From NCBI GenBank assembly GCA_014281115.1, contig JACONQ010000001.1, positions 3,100,001 through 3,164,000 of the forward strand: a stretch of DNA of 64,000 nucleotides, read 5' to 3'. Of the stretch, positions 1 to 10,376 are shown piece by piece (the first letter of the stretch is position 1; each line of letters starts with the position of its first letter). The notes beneath the pieces were generated by a model that was not told where the DNA came from, made no database searches, and saw nothing but the letters and a program-made list of their open reading frames with translations. The DNA comes from Laburnicola sp. R22_1 (taxonomy: Eukaryota > Ascomycota > Dothideomycetes > Pleosporales > Didymosphaeriaceae). A program made the translations under genes and the position numbers.

Positions 1-1561
1 TTGGCCTGTCCATCGTGCTGAAGAAACTTCCGGATATCAAAATATGGTAAACAGGAGAAGATGACGGAATCAGGGTCGGGCTGGTTGCACTCGTCACCGC
101 GCAGGACGGTTCCAGGGTCTATGAACCTCCCGTCAAGAAAGGCTTTGATGTGCTCTTTCTCGATCTTGTGTAGAGTTTTCTTTATGAGTAACTGACTACG
201 CTCAGGAAGATCCGGTACCGTTAAGCAGGTGTTCTATCACCGGATTAGCACATGTTGTTGCTGCATATACAGTACTAGGACAAAAGTTTGAGTACACTGT
301 GTTACCCCAGGATAAGTAATACAAAGGACAACTGTGCTCAAACTTTGGTTTGTATCTGTAATAACTTACTTTGAACTGCTCCCAGTCTAATTGGTCGCCG
401 TGCATATGAAACCAGCGGATCCCAATGCTGGAGGATAACGTTGCATTCTCAGGTCCAGGTAGGGTATGCACCTGCATTGTTGTTCGATTTTCCGTGCTGA
501 CGGTAACGGCTTTTGTGATTCTCAGCGTCTCTGGTGACATTTCGCGGCTGCTGCGGGGTTTCTTTGGCAAACCACCGTTGCTGCTATCACTTTCTTTGCG
601 TGAGGCCATATGTTCCATGGCCCATTCCGTATCTATTGCGATAGAAAGTAGATTTCCTTCTTTGTCTACTGGCTTTATCATCACGCGTATCTGCACCTGA
701 TAAGTACCATCTCGATACAGCAGATGCTTTACAGCTACAGGGCAAAAGTTTGAGTACAGTTAGCCTTGGTATTGCTCATCCTGGGGCAACACATTGACTC
801 AAACTTTTGTCCTAGTACTGTAGGTTCACTCACAGGTTGCGAAGGGGTGTGCTCTGAGGCTTCTTCGTTGTCTTCAGTTGAAGAGTCGCTCTGCTCAGTT
901 TCTTCGCTGTCTTCGGTTGAAGAATCGCTCTCTTCGGTTTCGTCGCTGTCGCTATGAGTAGATATGCCCGCATCTGGAGACTGTCGTCCAAAGGCAGGCC
1001 CTTTTCTTGTGTCATCTTCAATATTGACATCGAATTCCACAGATTCAACCTCTGCGTCCTCAGATATGGTAGAATGGGCATCCTGGTCTGGCCAGAATGA
1101 GATGAGCACATTCATCCCTGGGCGTACCAGGTTACTCCACTGGCTCGGTAATAGGAGATGAGCTTCACCACGCCTGTGACCAAGTACGACATCGAATTGG
1201 TCATTGCGAATCATATCTAGTCGCTCATCCTCCTTTCGCCGTACATATATTTCTTCAACGATAGCTTTGAATTGCTGTTCAAAGTATAAGCACTGTTCAA
1301 TCATTTGAACAAGTATCATGAGATCCTTACGGCAAAATCTCGCACCTCTCCGCATGGGATGTGGTATACGCGACCGCCATGGTCCTGGATGTATAATAAC
1401 GGGACCGAGGCCGGGTCCGTCGTCGCAGCATCGCGCACCTCAGCACTCGAGTCGTCGCTCCCTTCGCTTGTAGCCGACTTTGACGGTAACTCGGGATCCG
1501 GATGCTCGGCTGGCATGGCTCTTGACGTGATCGAGGGCTCAACGAGCGCGGCCTCAGCCAT
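1..1561 (-). CDS. ULD (ubiquitin-like) domain protein, 3' end beyond window
   Basis: Four exons fit one continuous frame with phase-0 introns: 1331-1561, 834-1274, 370-696 and 233 down past base 1. The start is the ATG at 1559-1561. Residues about 50-135 look like the fungal ubiquitin-like domain (ULD_2 type): LLYIQDHGGRVY, then LLLPSQWSNLVRPGM and LISFWP. An acidic Ser-rich linker with SDSSTED repeated follows. Exon 3 carries IRWFHMHGDQLDWEQFK and exon 4 starts NTCLTVPDLPERSQLL, both as in long fungal ULD proteins of unknown function. Introns are 1275-1330 (56 bp), 697-833 (137 bp) and 234-369 (136 bp); the last two are long because each holds a 93-bp element (730-822 and 268-360). Without splicing, the frame would stop inside each element. 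The family assignment is from memory and the biochemical role is unknown. Confidence 0.7.
268..360. mobile_element. 93-bp MITE-like element, copy 1 (in an intron)
   Basis: TA-bounded element with inverted ends: the left end reads TACAGTACTAGGACAAAAG and the right end is an imperfect reverse complement ending in CTGTA. It matches the copy at 730-822 at nearly every position, in inverted orientation and at the same length. It lies wholly inside the third intron of the ULD gene; removing it with one TA leaves a 45-bp intron. Confidence 0.8.
730..822. mobile_element. 93-bp MITE-like element, copy 2 (in an intron)
   Basis: Inverted copy of the element at 268-360, also exactly 93 bp with TA at each end and inverted termini around CAAAAGTTTGAGT. 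It lies inside the second intron (697-833) of the ULD gene. Removing it with one TA leaves a 46-bp intron, a normal length for this genome. Confidence 0.8.
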
Positions 1562-1751
1562 GACACAGCATCCAAACGTGCGATTCGCGCGCCGCGAAAT
1601 TAAAAGTTGAACGAGAGCGTGTGTTGGATGGATAACATAGTGAGTCGAGACTTGTGACGTGCCAGATGGGCGGGCGCCGGCTGCGCCTATGTAGGTGGTA
1701 CGGTAGGTCAGCCTCCGATCAGCTGCAGTCGCTTATCCATGCTGCTCCACT

Positions 1752-2270
1752 GGGACTTGTTCACGGGCATACCAATAAGGGCCCATACTAGTATAAGCTA
1801 AGTAGCCAACTACGCCCTTGCAAAAGGTCTTAGCTTCTTAGAATTTTAAAAAAAAGATTAACTTTAAAAGCTATTCTATCTTTAAAAAGTGTAGCTTTTT
1901 CTTTAAAATTATATTGTAATAAAGAGAGGCTATCTTTGTAAAGATAATATTACTTTTATAATAAACTTATCTTAAAAAAATAATAGTAAAGTTAGAGGTT
2001 AAAAAGGGCGCCTTAACCGCGCGTCACGTTGTCGACTACCTCCGGCATGAGGGGCCGATTTGCACGTGCTAACGAACAGTCCCCGGCCCAACCTGTCTCG
2101 CTGCTTTACCTTTTTTCAATGCGTTTTCAGCACACCCACAGCTTTCCCTTACAGCGTTGTACCGTATACCAAAAGGTCTGCGATGTTTCTCTTCCTGAAA
2201 ACGGCGCCTTATTAGCAAGTTATTAGTATGCCCGCGATTGCTTATTGGTATACCCGTGCACAAGTCCCTT
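1752..2270. mobile_element. 519-bp non-autonomous TIR element, hAT-like
   Basis: Inverted repeats of 28 bp at 1752-1779 and 2241-2268 differ at two positions (GGGACTTGT.CACGGG.ATACC...). The element is flanked by direct repeats: CTCCACT at 1745-1751 and 2271-2277, or 8 bp with one mismatch. That target duplication length suits hAT elements. The interior has an AT-rich stretch at about 1835-2000 that looks RIP-affected and carries no credible reading frame. Confidence 0.65.
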
Positions 2271-2454
2271 CTCCACTCATAGCGCCCGAAGTAGCGTGCT
2301 GTGTCTTACTCTTCCCCAAAAGCGCATATTTATAGTAATTGTCCAAGGTGATCTTGTCAAACTCAAATTTTGTAACAGGTGACTGCTTCTCATGGGCGGT
2401 GAAGTGCGGAGTGGTAAGTGTCCATGAGATATGGAGTGGCACCAGGCGATGCAA
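2242..2454 (-). other. Short unrecognised open frame, possible gene fragment
   Basis: A 70-codon frame lies between the 519-bp TIR element, whose edge it overlaps, and the small palindromic element at 2454-2576. The residues have a protein-like composition (WTLTTPHFTAHE, FEFDKITLDNYYKY), but I do not recognise them. Both ends are abutted by mobile DNA, so it may be a broken gene. Confidence 0.2.
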
Positions 2455-2576
2455 TAATTCGTGAGGCCTTCAGCTAAAAAGGTAGAGTATAGCTAACATT
2501 TGTATTATGTATCCTGGGGTAGCACATAGTACTTCGAGTTTTGTGCTGTAAGTCTTGTAAAGGCCTCACGAATTAT
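2454..2576. repeat. 123-bp palindromic unit holding a third MITE relative
   Basis: Perfect 17-bp inverted arms (ATAATTCGTGAGGCCTT at 2454-2470, its complement at 2560-2576) enclose about 85 bp related to the 93-bp elements near 300 and 780. The shared core reads ATCCTGGGGTAGCACA here and ATCCTGGGGCAACACA at 779. The terminal sequences have diverged. Confidence 0.6.
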
Positions 2577-2622
2577 CACAGAACCTGGTGGCGGAGGTGC
2601 AGAAGGGATCCGTGTCATTTCC

Positions 2623-3018
2623 TCAGAGTGCGGGAGAGTCCAATATAGCAAACCTCTTCTTGACCTCAGACCAGATATCGGCCACCGATGCAGAAAATAG
2701 CGTCCATGCCACAGGAAGCCAGAACCAACTTATCGCCATTGAGACCTTGTTGGCTCGCCTAAGCTCGATTTCCCGGCATACGTCGTCCTCGTCAAAGCCT
2801 GTCCATTCTCCTGCAACCATAACAAGATTCCATATCAGGACCGGGTAAACGTCGTTCCAGAACAGAGATTCAATGTGTTGCAGCGGGAGAGGTAGCTCGT
2901 ATAGCCCTCGAGCGATGGCAGAAAGATGGAAGCACTGGAGTTCAGTACCTAGGAACAAGTCCGAAAGAAGACCACTAGGGTAGATGGATAGTTGTGGGAT
3001 GGCAAAGGTTCTGAGCAT
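2623..3018 (-). CDS. DUF7079-like small protein
   Basis: Intronless 131-residue frame. The segment LLSDLFLGTEL, then FWNDVYPVLIWNLVMVAGEW and GFDEDDV, closely recalls the bacterial DUF7079 family, whose members show an ALSDLFLDTE block and a PVL..NL..VAGEWAGFD block in the same order at about this length. No function is known to me for the family. The neighbourhood is accessory and full of small mobile elements, and the protein type is mainly bacterial in my memory, so horizontal acquisition is possible. The start chosen is the only ATG before the conserved block. An upstream exon cannot be excluded. Confidence 0.5.
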   Translation of the reverse strand: MLRTFAIPQLSIYPSGLLSDLFLGTELQCFHLSAIARGLYELPLPLQHIESLFWNDVYPVLIWNLVMVAGEWTGFDEDDVCREIELRRANKVSMAISWFWLPVAWTLFSASVADIWSEVKKRFAILDSPAL

Positions 3019-3519
3019 TTATTTGGGACGAAATCGAGTGGGGAACAACCAAAAAGGACTAGCGCGATTCCTGCGGAGTTCTTTCCTTCGCGCCCCCCCT
3101 CCCCCCGAGGTTGGATCAGACAACCCTGGAACACCAATCGACGGGTGACTCTTTATGCTGCGCAACATGACTCCGCATACAGTACATCGCCCATCGAGCA
3201 GCTTGGCAGGTTACCCTGTCTTGACTACGATATGAACTTGCAGCTCGGGTGGCTTAGCGCTCGCCATCTTCCCCAAGGGAGAGCGTGAAGGCAGCCATAG
3301 CCACGATCCGGTCAGCCTCTATCCAGTCCCTCCAGCTTTCTTACAACCTAACTTCGCACAACAGTGCGAGTTCGAACATCCGTTTCAACATCCCCTCGAC
3401 ATCTACGGAAGACCTAATAATCGGCTCATCGTTCAGTGTACACATTCGCCGTGTTCGTGCGAGCAGACACCGTTTTTCCGAGGCGCGAGGCTGAACTGCC
3501 ACCTACTGTTGCTCGAAAA
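3019..3519. other. Intergenic, between divergent genes
   Basis: Spacer between the divergently read DUF7079-like gene and the HET gene. It should hold both promoters. No clear TATA box, repeat or conserved frame was seen. Confidence 0.5.
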
Positions 3520-5529
3520 ATGCCTGACATAGAGGATGGCGGGCAGGTCGTCGAGGAATACCAGCACAAACCATTGCAGGGTAAAAAATCCATCCGCATC
3601 ATGGAACTGCTCCCGGCACCCATCGGCTCCCCACTATGCTGCCGACTTAGCGACAGGTCGTTGGACACTTCCCCAACGTATGAAGCATTGTCATATGTTT
3701 GGGGTGATCCAGCGTTGATAAAGCATATTACGTGCGGCTCGCAACGCATCCACATCACCAAGAACTGCTCACTGGCTCTGCACTTCCTGAGAAAGCCAAA
3801 CGAATCAAGGTTCATTTGGATTGACTCAATATGGTATGTAGTGACTATCGCTAAAGCTCCAGCCGCTGTATATGTTTCGCTGATGATGACCTCGATATTG
3901 ACAGCATTGATCAAAAATCACCTCTAGAGCGGAATCATCAGGTAGGCATGATGGGCGAGGTGTATAGCAAAGCAACTCGGGTTGTCGTCTGGCTTGGAAT
4001 AAGCCAATCTTATGCAATCAGCAGGGCCATGAAATACATACGTCATGTGTCGCATAAGGGGTCTATCCCAAAAAGTGGTATGTATGAGTGCGCTGCCCCT
4101 CTCAGTCCGAACGTTAACACCTTTTGGTAGGTCTTGATGAAAGATATATCCCCGATCTTGTTGAGCTTTTTCGAAGACCATGGTTCTCTCGCGTCTGGCC
4201 TGTGCAAGAGGTGGCATTTTCCAAAGAATGCAGGATTACTTGTAGCGGCTTCTCAGTATCAGCAGACGACCTCATGAACTTCCTCACGATTGTCAAAGAC
4301 TATACATTTACGATGAAGGATCTGCATAGGGCACATGTGCATCGACAGATGTGGAGGTGAGTGCACACCCATCTCCGAAGGCATTGCAGCAGCGAAGTCG
4401 ATATGTTTATGCCAAGCCCACGTGGACAACACCGCACTGACTGTTAAACGTTCTGACGATATAATGCGAGTAGATATGTTCGACACGTGCGTAAATCTCC
4501 ATACGATAATCTCAAGCTTACCAATAGCACGGCGATGCTCCTCCGGACACAGCCCCTGAATGCTACGGATCCGAGAGACAAGATATTCGCCTTTCACGGC
4601 TTGCTGAGTCGGCTTGGTGCCGAGCTACCAGCTCCAGACTATTCGAGACCTATTCAACAGGTCTATCGTGAAGCTGCAGCTGTTCTCATTCGTCACGATG
4701 ATCGTCTACACATCCTTTCTCCCATCAATGGCGAAAACAATCTCGAGGGACTCCCATCCTGGTCCCCGATTGGTCAAACTATGATCCCATAACTGAGATT
4801 GCGAGATGGGATGACCACGGGGTGGTCCGAGGGAGAAGAACAGTGTTCCATATATCTTCTGACGCGCGCCTTCTTACACTTCGCGGTAGGGAGGTTGAAA
4901 TTATTCTAGAAACATCCCTCTCTTTTCCGCATAGTTTTCGCCCTGACGACCGGACACGGAGAACTCTGCGGGCAGAGCTATTAAAGCTCTGGCTCGAGAC
5001 TTTCGAAAATCACTTACAGCACATAAGCTTGGTCGAATTCTTTGCAAGGTTGACAGACGAAGCTTGGAAACGTACGCACTCGCCACACAATTCCAAGCCT
5101 TATACGCTCTCAAAATACTTGATCAGAGGTATCAAAAGCCTCAGAACCGAAGAGTTCCTTCGTCTCGAGGACCTCGAGCAAGTTTTGTGCGACCGAGCTC
5201 TCCACTACGCAAGACGAGACCGGACCTCCGCCATGGTACAGAGGGATATGAAGCCTTTTCTGCGACTCGTCACGACGCTTCTAGACCGGAAAAGAATGTT
5301 TACAACCACCAAAGGGCGATTAGGTATGGCATCCCGTGCTCTACAACGCGGTGATAGCATTGCATTCTTTCAGGGTTGCAATCTTCCCATGATTATCCGC
5401 CCCCTCATCCAAGGCCAAGGAGATTCTAAATGGCAACTCGTCGCCCCTGCGTATCTCTATGGCGCGATGGAGGAAGACTTTCTGGCGACATCGGAGCCAG
5501 AGTCGTTGGAGGATTTCGTTCTTATGTGA
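3520..5529 (+). pseudogene. HET-domain (heterokaryon incompatibility) protein, one-base frameshift
   Basis: Exons 3520-3833, 3905-4077, 4131-4356 and 4474-5529 join in phase and give the HET signature in order: YEALSYVWGDP, a WIDSICIDQ-type block formed across the first splice, ERNHQVGMMGEVYSKA, VVWLG, FRRPWFSRVWPVQEV and DPRDKIFAFHGL. Introns are 71, 53 and 117 bp with good GT-AG sites. At 4760-4763 the frame breaks: LPSW is followed by VPDWSNYDPI in the +2 frame, as if one G were missing. No intron can fit there. Downstream the frame is open to the stop at 5527-5529, including the usual C-terminal GCNLPMIIRP and WQLVAPAYLYG. With one base added the exons total exactly 590 codons including stop. 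It is either a recent pseudogene, a null allele or a sequencing error. HET proteins trigger cell death on allorecognition. Confidence 0.8.
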
Positions 5530-6542
5530 GGGGTAGTGGTCAGACAGCTACAGGACATGAGTTTGAGTAACATGGTGAATAGTCAACTACTTATCATATC
5601 TGGTTGGATTATCGCTAAGTTTAATGGCACCTATGCTTCGTGTTTCAAGCAGTTGCTTGTATTCTTTCTCAGACTCCGTAGAGGCCTGTGTAGAACATGT
5701 ACTATGACAGCGCTGGGCGGGAAGCAGCAGGAGCCTCACGGCACATAGCAGGCACGTTCACGGGAAACAGCAGGCGCGCCCAGCAGCTCGCCGTGATTCG
5801 TGGGGCGGCTCGCTAAGGTGGTTGCGCCAAGGCCGCATCATCGGCTTGCCAGCTGCGTCTTCCTCCAGGTCCACCGCTCATCAACTTCACCCCTTTCGAC
5901 CGCCAGATTGCCCGCATGGCTCTCCGGACCCGAATCAACATGAGCCAGCCCGCGCTGCAACTCGCTGCCGTCTCTTTCCCAGCTCTCCGCAACCCGCGGG
6001 TCACGAGTGCTCAAATGCCGAAAGACCATGGCGCTAGCCATTTTGGGGCTTGGCGCATGTGCCGACAGTGGAATCGCGTTATATCCCTCGAGAGCGTCCA
6101 GCTCCTCACCAAAGCTCCTCATTGTCCCCGCCCAGCACTCCACCCAGCTTGCTGTGCCCGTCGCCGTCGCCGTAACATGCCCCGAAAACCAGTCCGTGTA
6201 CCTGTCGAGTTGTCTATCAATCCCATTTGAAGCTGGCGGCCTGCTCAGGTGCCGTCTCCGCACTTAAGCGTCGCCGCGCTCACCACGCCCTACTTCTTAC
6301 ACTCTGCGGATAGCAACCTCGCCCCGGGGAATTGGCGCTGGCATTGATCAGACAGGCAGATCAAGGCTCTATTGCGAGTCGTTAGCTTCTTGGAGTCGTT
6401 TTTACCACGACACCACCGCCCGCATCGACCGGCTAGCTCATACCAGATCCGCGCCCACGGCGTGACCAATCCTGTACAGCCTATTGCCCTTGATATCGCG
6501 ACCTACTTCCCTCTCCGCACCTGAAGCGCAGTTTTTACCGAC
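5530..6542. other. Intergenic, upstream of the PHD-finger gene
   Basis: Moderately GC-rich spacer with a long pyrimidine-biased stretch before the CTI6-like start. Short overlapping frames on both strands, including 141 codons on the minus strand at 5838-6263, show no recognisable domain. They read like non-coding sequence. Confidence 0.4.
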
Positions 6543-8423
6543 ATGTCGCCGCGCCGTTCCTCGCGGGCTCGTACCACGCAGCCCCCGCCTGGCGTCACGG
6601 CGGCGCACAGCACTTCGTCCGCGTCTACTTCATCTTCGCGGGGCGAGCGGGCGACGAGAGTTAATCAAAAGCAGTCATCACCGCAAAAATCTTTGACCCC
6701 GCACTCGCTCTCCTCGGAAGACCTCGACGAGCCACCCGCCGAGTTGCAGGCGGAACCACCGCTGACACGACGCCGAACACGCGAACAAGACAACGACGGC
6801 GGGGAATCTACAAAGCTCGAAGACGAGCTGGATGACGAGGTTACCGAGGAGGATGAGATCACACGTTGTGTCTGTGGCCAGCAGGAGTACCCGGGTCCAC
6901 CATCAGACGCCAGCAAGTCCAAAGATGGCCACTTGCTCTCTCTGATAGACCTGCAGCTCCAGGGCGAGGATCCAGGCGGTCTATTCATCCAATGCGACAT
7001 CTGCAAGGTCTGGCAGCATGGCGGGTGCGTTGGCATCATGGAGGAAGCTGCCAGCCCAGAGGAGTACTTTTGCGAGGAGTGCAAGAAAGATCTACATAAG
7101 CTCATGACGAGCCCCAAAGGGTGCGTAATGCCTCCGTTCGTTCATTGTGTGCGGTGAACCCCGCGATTCGCAGGATGTCATTCTAACGCCAATCTCAACA
7201 GGCAAAAGTACTCGCGCTATCTACCCGTCTGGGACCAACACCACGGCAAGAATGCCCGCAAATCGTCCGTATCGAAAGAACCTGAGAACAAGTCGGTAAA
7301 AGATAAAGATCGCATGTCTAGAGCAAGCGTTGAGTCTTTTAGCAAACGGCGATCGACCATGAACAGCAGAGCAGCTTATGACGAAGACGAGGTTCTGCGC
7401 AAGGTGCTGGAGGAGAGCAAGCATGAAGGCGCCGTGTCGTCGGAGAGCGGCAATCGCAAGAAGCGGAGCCGGGACGACAGCGAAGAGTGAGTCTAATCGC
7501 TGCGCCAACCGTGGAAGACGCGGCTGTTAACAATCTTTGCCAGGGCCAAATCAGAAATTAAACGGCGGCGCACTGGTTCTCGGTCTCCTAGCGGGTCCCC
7601 GGTTCTTGAGTCTGACGACGAGAGCTCCAAGAACTCTGTGCCGAAGCAGAAACCTCGCGGAGCCGCTGCAAGAAGCCAGCGTGAGAAGGAGCTGCGCGAT
7701 AAAGAGCGCGAGCGTGAGCGCGCCGAAGCGGCGAACAGACGCAAAGGTCGCGCTGAGCGCAGAAAGAACGATGGTGCGTACGTTGATCGTACTATGTAGC
7801 TTCGCTGACATGGATCAGAATCAGAAGCACCCGAAGCGACCCTTGCGGAGGACCCAGCCATGCCAGCGCCTGCATCCGAATCCGCCCCGCCAGATACGCC
7901 GACCGTCGAACATAAGCCGATGTCCGCACCCAAAAAAGGTGGACGACCTACACATAAACGCCAGAATCGACTAGGGCGCAACCAACACACACGAGATGCG
8001 CCGACACCAGCGACGAACGGTGCTTCGCCGGCACATGATGATATACCTAATTCGCCCCAAGTAAGCTCTACAAATGGAGCTGGGAACGGACACGATAGCA
8101 GTGACGGTGTTGCAGCTGGGAAACCGGCCAAGCCAAAGAACTGGCGGCTGCAAAAATTGTCCTGGCACGACATTCGACGGCCGGCTGGCGCCATGCAAAA
8201 CTACATATCTCAGCGCCAAGTTGAAATGGCGGGCGAGAAACCTGCGCCGCCCGTGCCAGACCCTGCCGCGCAGACAAATGTCGTGCAGAGCCAGGATGAG
8301 ACGAACGGCGATGAAGAGGACCTGGACAAGTTCAAGAGCCTCAACACTCTACAGATGATGGATTACCTTAGCCGAGACCTCACGCATTGGCAGCAGATGA
8401 TTGCCGAGCAGAACGAGAAGTGA
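6543..8423 (+). CDS. CTI6: PHD-finger protein, Cti6-like (Rpd3L complex)
   Basis: Exons 6543-7120, 7202-7486, 7544-7773 and 7819-8423 join in phase to 565 residues, with introns of 81, 57 and 45 bp. A PHD finger follows an acidic segment: RCVCGQQEYPG, then FIQCDICKVWQHGGCVGI and YFCEECKKDLH, matching Cys4-His-Cys3 spacing with the aromatic W before QH. The middle is basic and Lys/Arg/Glu-rich (nuclear localisation likely) and includes SRYLPVWD. The C-terminal part has NWRLQKLSWHDIRRPAGAMQ and ends in a helix-like LQMMDYLSRDLTHWQQMI. Cti6 in yeast binds methylated H3K4 and is part of the Rpd3L histone deacetylase. The assignment rests on the PHD type and overall layout, so paralogue identity is inferred. 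Confidence 0.75.
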
Positions 8424-10376
8424 CTGGTTTTATTTTCTCTTCTTTTTGACGGCCTTTATTTCTGTTTCTACATATTGGGATGGTCTACACCGGCGAACAA
8501 TTCATATTATGGCTTTCAGGAGGTTGCTCATCAGACGGGGTTGTCGCATCTGGCGTTATTATATAGTCCCTGGCCAGGGCACTTGAAAAGGGTTATATAC
8601 TGGTATCGATACCCTGCACTTTGTTCTTTGCGGCCGCTATGCTGGATCCATGTCGGCGTATAGGATGGGCGGCATTTACAGTGGGTGCCATTGGGGTATG
8701 GGAATGTTGTGTCGATGAAGCATCGGTCGATTTCGATATGCGATTGTGCTTGTGAGGATCGTAGCATGTGCGTCTAGCGTGAATGAGACATGTGATTGGA
8801 AATTTTAATGTGGAAGAGTGTCGTGTTTCGCGATTGTGGCTGCGTTGTGGGTTGGGTGGGGTAGGGAGGGCGGTCGTGATGTGTCATGCGTGTGGTGATG
8901 TGTAATGTGATGTCATACCGCATTTTATCCTTCTCGCATAGTGTCGTTGGTTGGGACGTAGATAGATACCTACTACATGATAGTATTCGTCCTTATTATC
9001 ATATCAACTTGCGCAAAGCAACCAACTATCCTATCCTACCAACTACTTACCAACCAACCAACCAATTTAACAAAACAAATAATCAGCACAACACTCCCTC
9101 CCCCCATCCTCACTCTTTTACTCCCCCAACCCGCTCCCGTCGCCTACTTTCAACATCTCCAGCACAGCCGCCACGTTCTCCTCCGTGAGAACCGTGTATT
9201 CGGGCTAGATTTTGCGGTCGCGACTCGAGGCGCTCCAGTGGATGGATTTTGAGGTCGATGATATTTTCGTCTGTGGACGGGGCTTTGTGCTGGGCTATGA
9301 CTTTTTAGGCTGTTAGGTGCGTGCGTGCGTGCGTGCGTCAATGAGGAGGTGCGAAGGAGGGGGGGTGGGGGAGAAAGGAGGAGAGGGGGATGGGGGATGG
9401 GGATAGGGACATACACTCTTTACAATTCGGGCTCGAGGCAATCGTCGCGGTGATTTGTTTGTTGAGCGCTTTTAGGCTTGGTTTTTGGGTGGTGTTGAGG
9501 AGGATGATTTCCTGGCGGGTGGGGGGGGGGGGAAGAGGAGGGGGATGGGTTTGGGAGGAAGAGGTCATTTTTAGGAGGGGGGTGGGGGGTCTGTTGAGGT
9601 GTTAGTTAGTTAGGTAGATGGTTGGATAGTTGGGTTGGAGGGTGGAGCTGGAGATGAAGATGGAGATGGAGATGGTGGGGGATGCGGTTAGGAAAGCGAG
9701 AGAGAGAGAGAGAGACGAATCTGAAAATCGTAATGTATGGGCAGTGAGTTGGAATAGTCCGCTGTGTGCAACTCATCACCTGTCTATGCACCTACCGAAT
9801 ATGTACAGGCTCAGCACGGTGGAAAGGAACTCCCCTCCCCTCCCCGCTCCTACCTACCTTACGCAACACCCAGTTCCAAGCTTATTACGTGCAACCAGCC
9901 TGCCAGCTGCAGGACGTTGTGATGTCTACATACGTCATCGTGCATGCTCTAGCTCGCCCCGTGGTGCCGCTCGGCACACTGCAGCGTCGGCCGGGTTTGA
10001 AGCTTACCCGCGAGAGGCATAGTTCCCGTTTCACAAGCTAGGTGAGGCCTCCCTCACATGAGCCCTGGAGCCATCGGGCACAATCACAATCACGTGCCTT
10101 GACAAGGACAGCAATAATGGAGCCAAGTCGAGATCGAGCCATATATTGAGAACGATCTCCTGCGAGAAGACGGCACCGCTATATATGCTTCACAACATAT
10201 ACAAAACTACTCGCTCCAAACAGGCATGCAGAAGCACGCATACATACACACATACATGCTCACGCTTCCGTTTCCCCAAGAAGAAAAAAGAGAACTTCAA
10301 AATGCCAGTTTGGTCGTTCGTTAAAGAAGAAATCAAGCTGGCCGAGCCTTCAAAATCCTCAATACCAACCAACCCC
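8424..10376. other. Convergent 3' intergenic region with low-complexity DNA
   Basis: Nearly 2 kb between the convergent CTI6-like and transhydrogenase genes. It holds a GCGT microsatellite near 9316-9340, strongly G-rich plus-strand sequence at about 9355-9600 with a run of G near 9520, a GGAGAT repeat near 9650-9680 and a GA run near 9700. Open frames here are products of biased composition. No gene was seen. Confidence 0.6.

Noticed and set aside
735..1355. Minus-strand frame taken as a gene on its own
   Set aside because: Its end runs through the 93-bp element and its start begins inside the preceding exon in the wrong frame. Splicing explains the region better.
5838..6263. 141-codon minus-strand frame
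   Set aside because: No recognisable domain, overlaps competing frames of similar length, and sits in a promoter region of biased composition.
9316..9340. CRISPR-like or telomeric repeat
   Set aside because: It is a simple four-base microsatellite with no spacers and no telomere motif.
8886..10041. Several short frames on both strands
   Set aside because: Composition follows the microsatellites and G-rich tracts, with no conserved motif.
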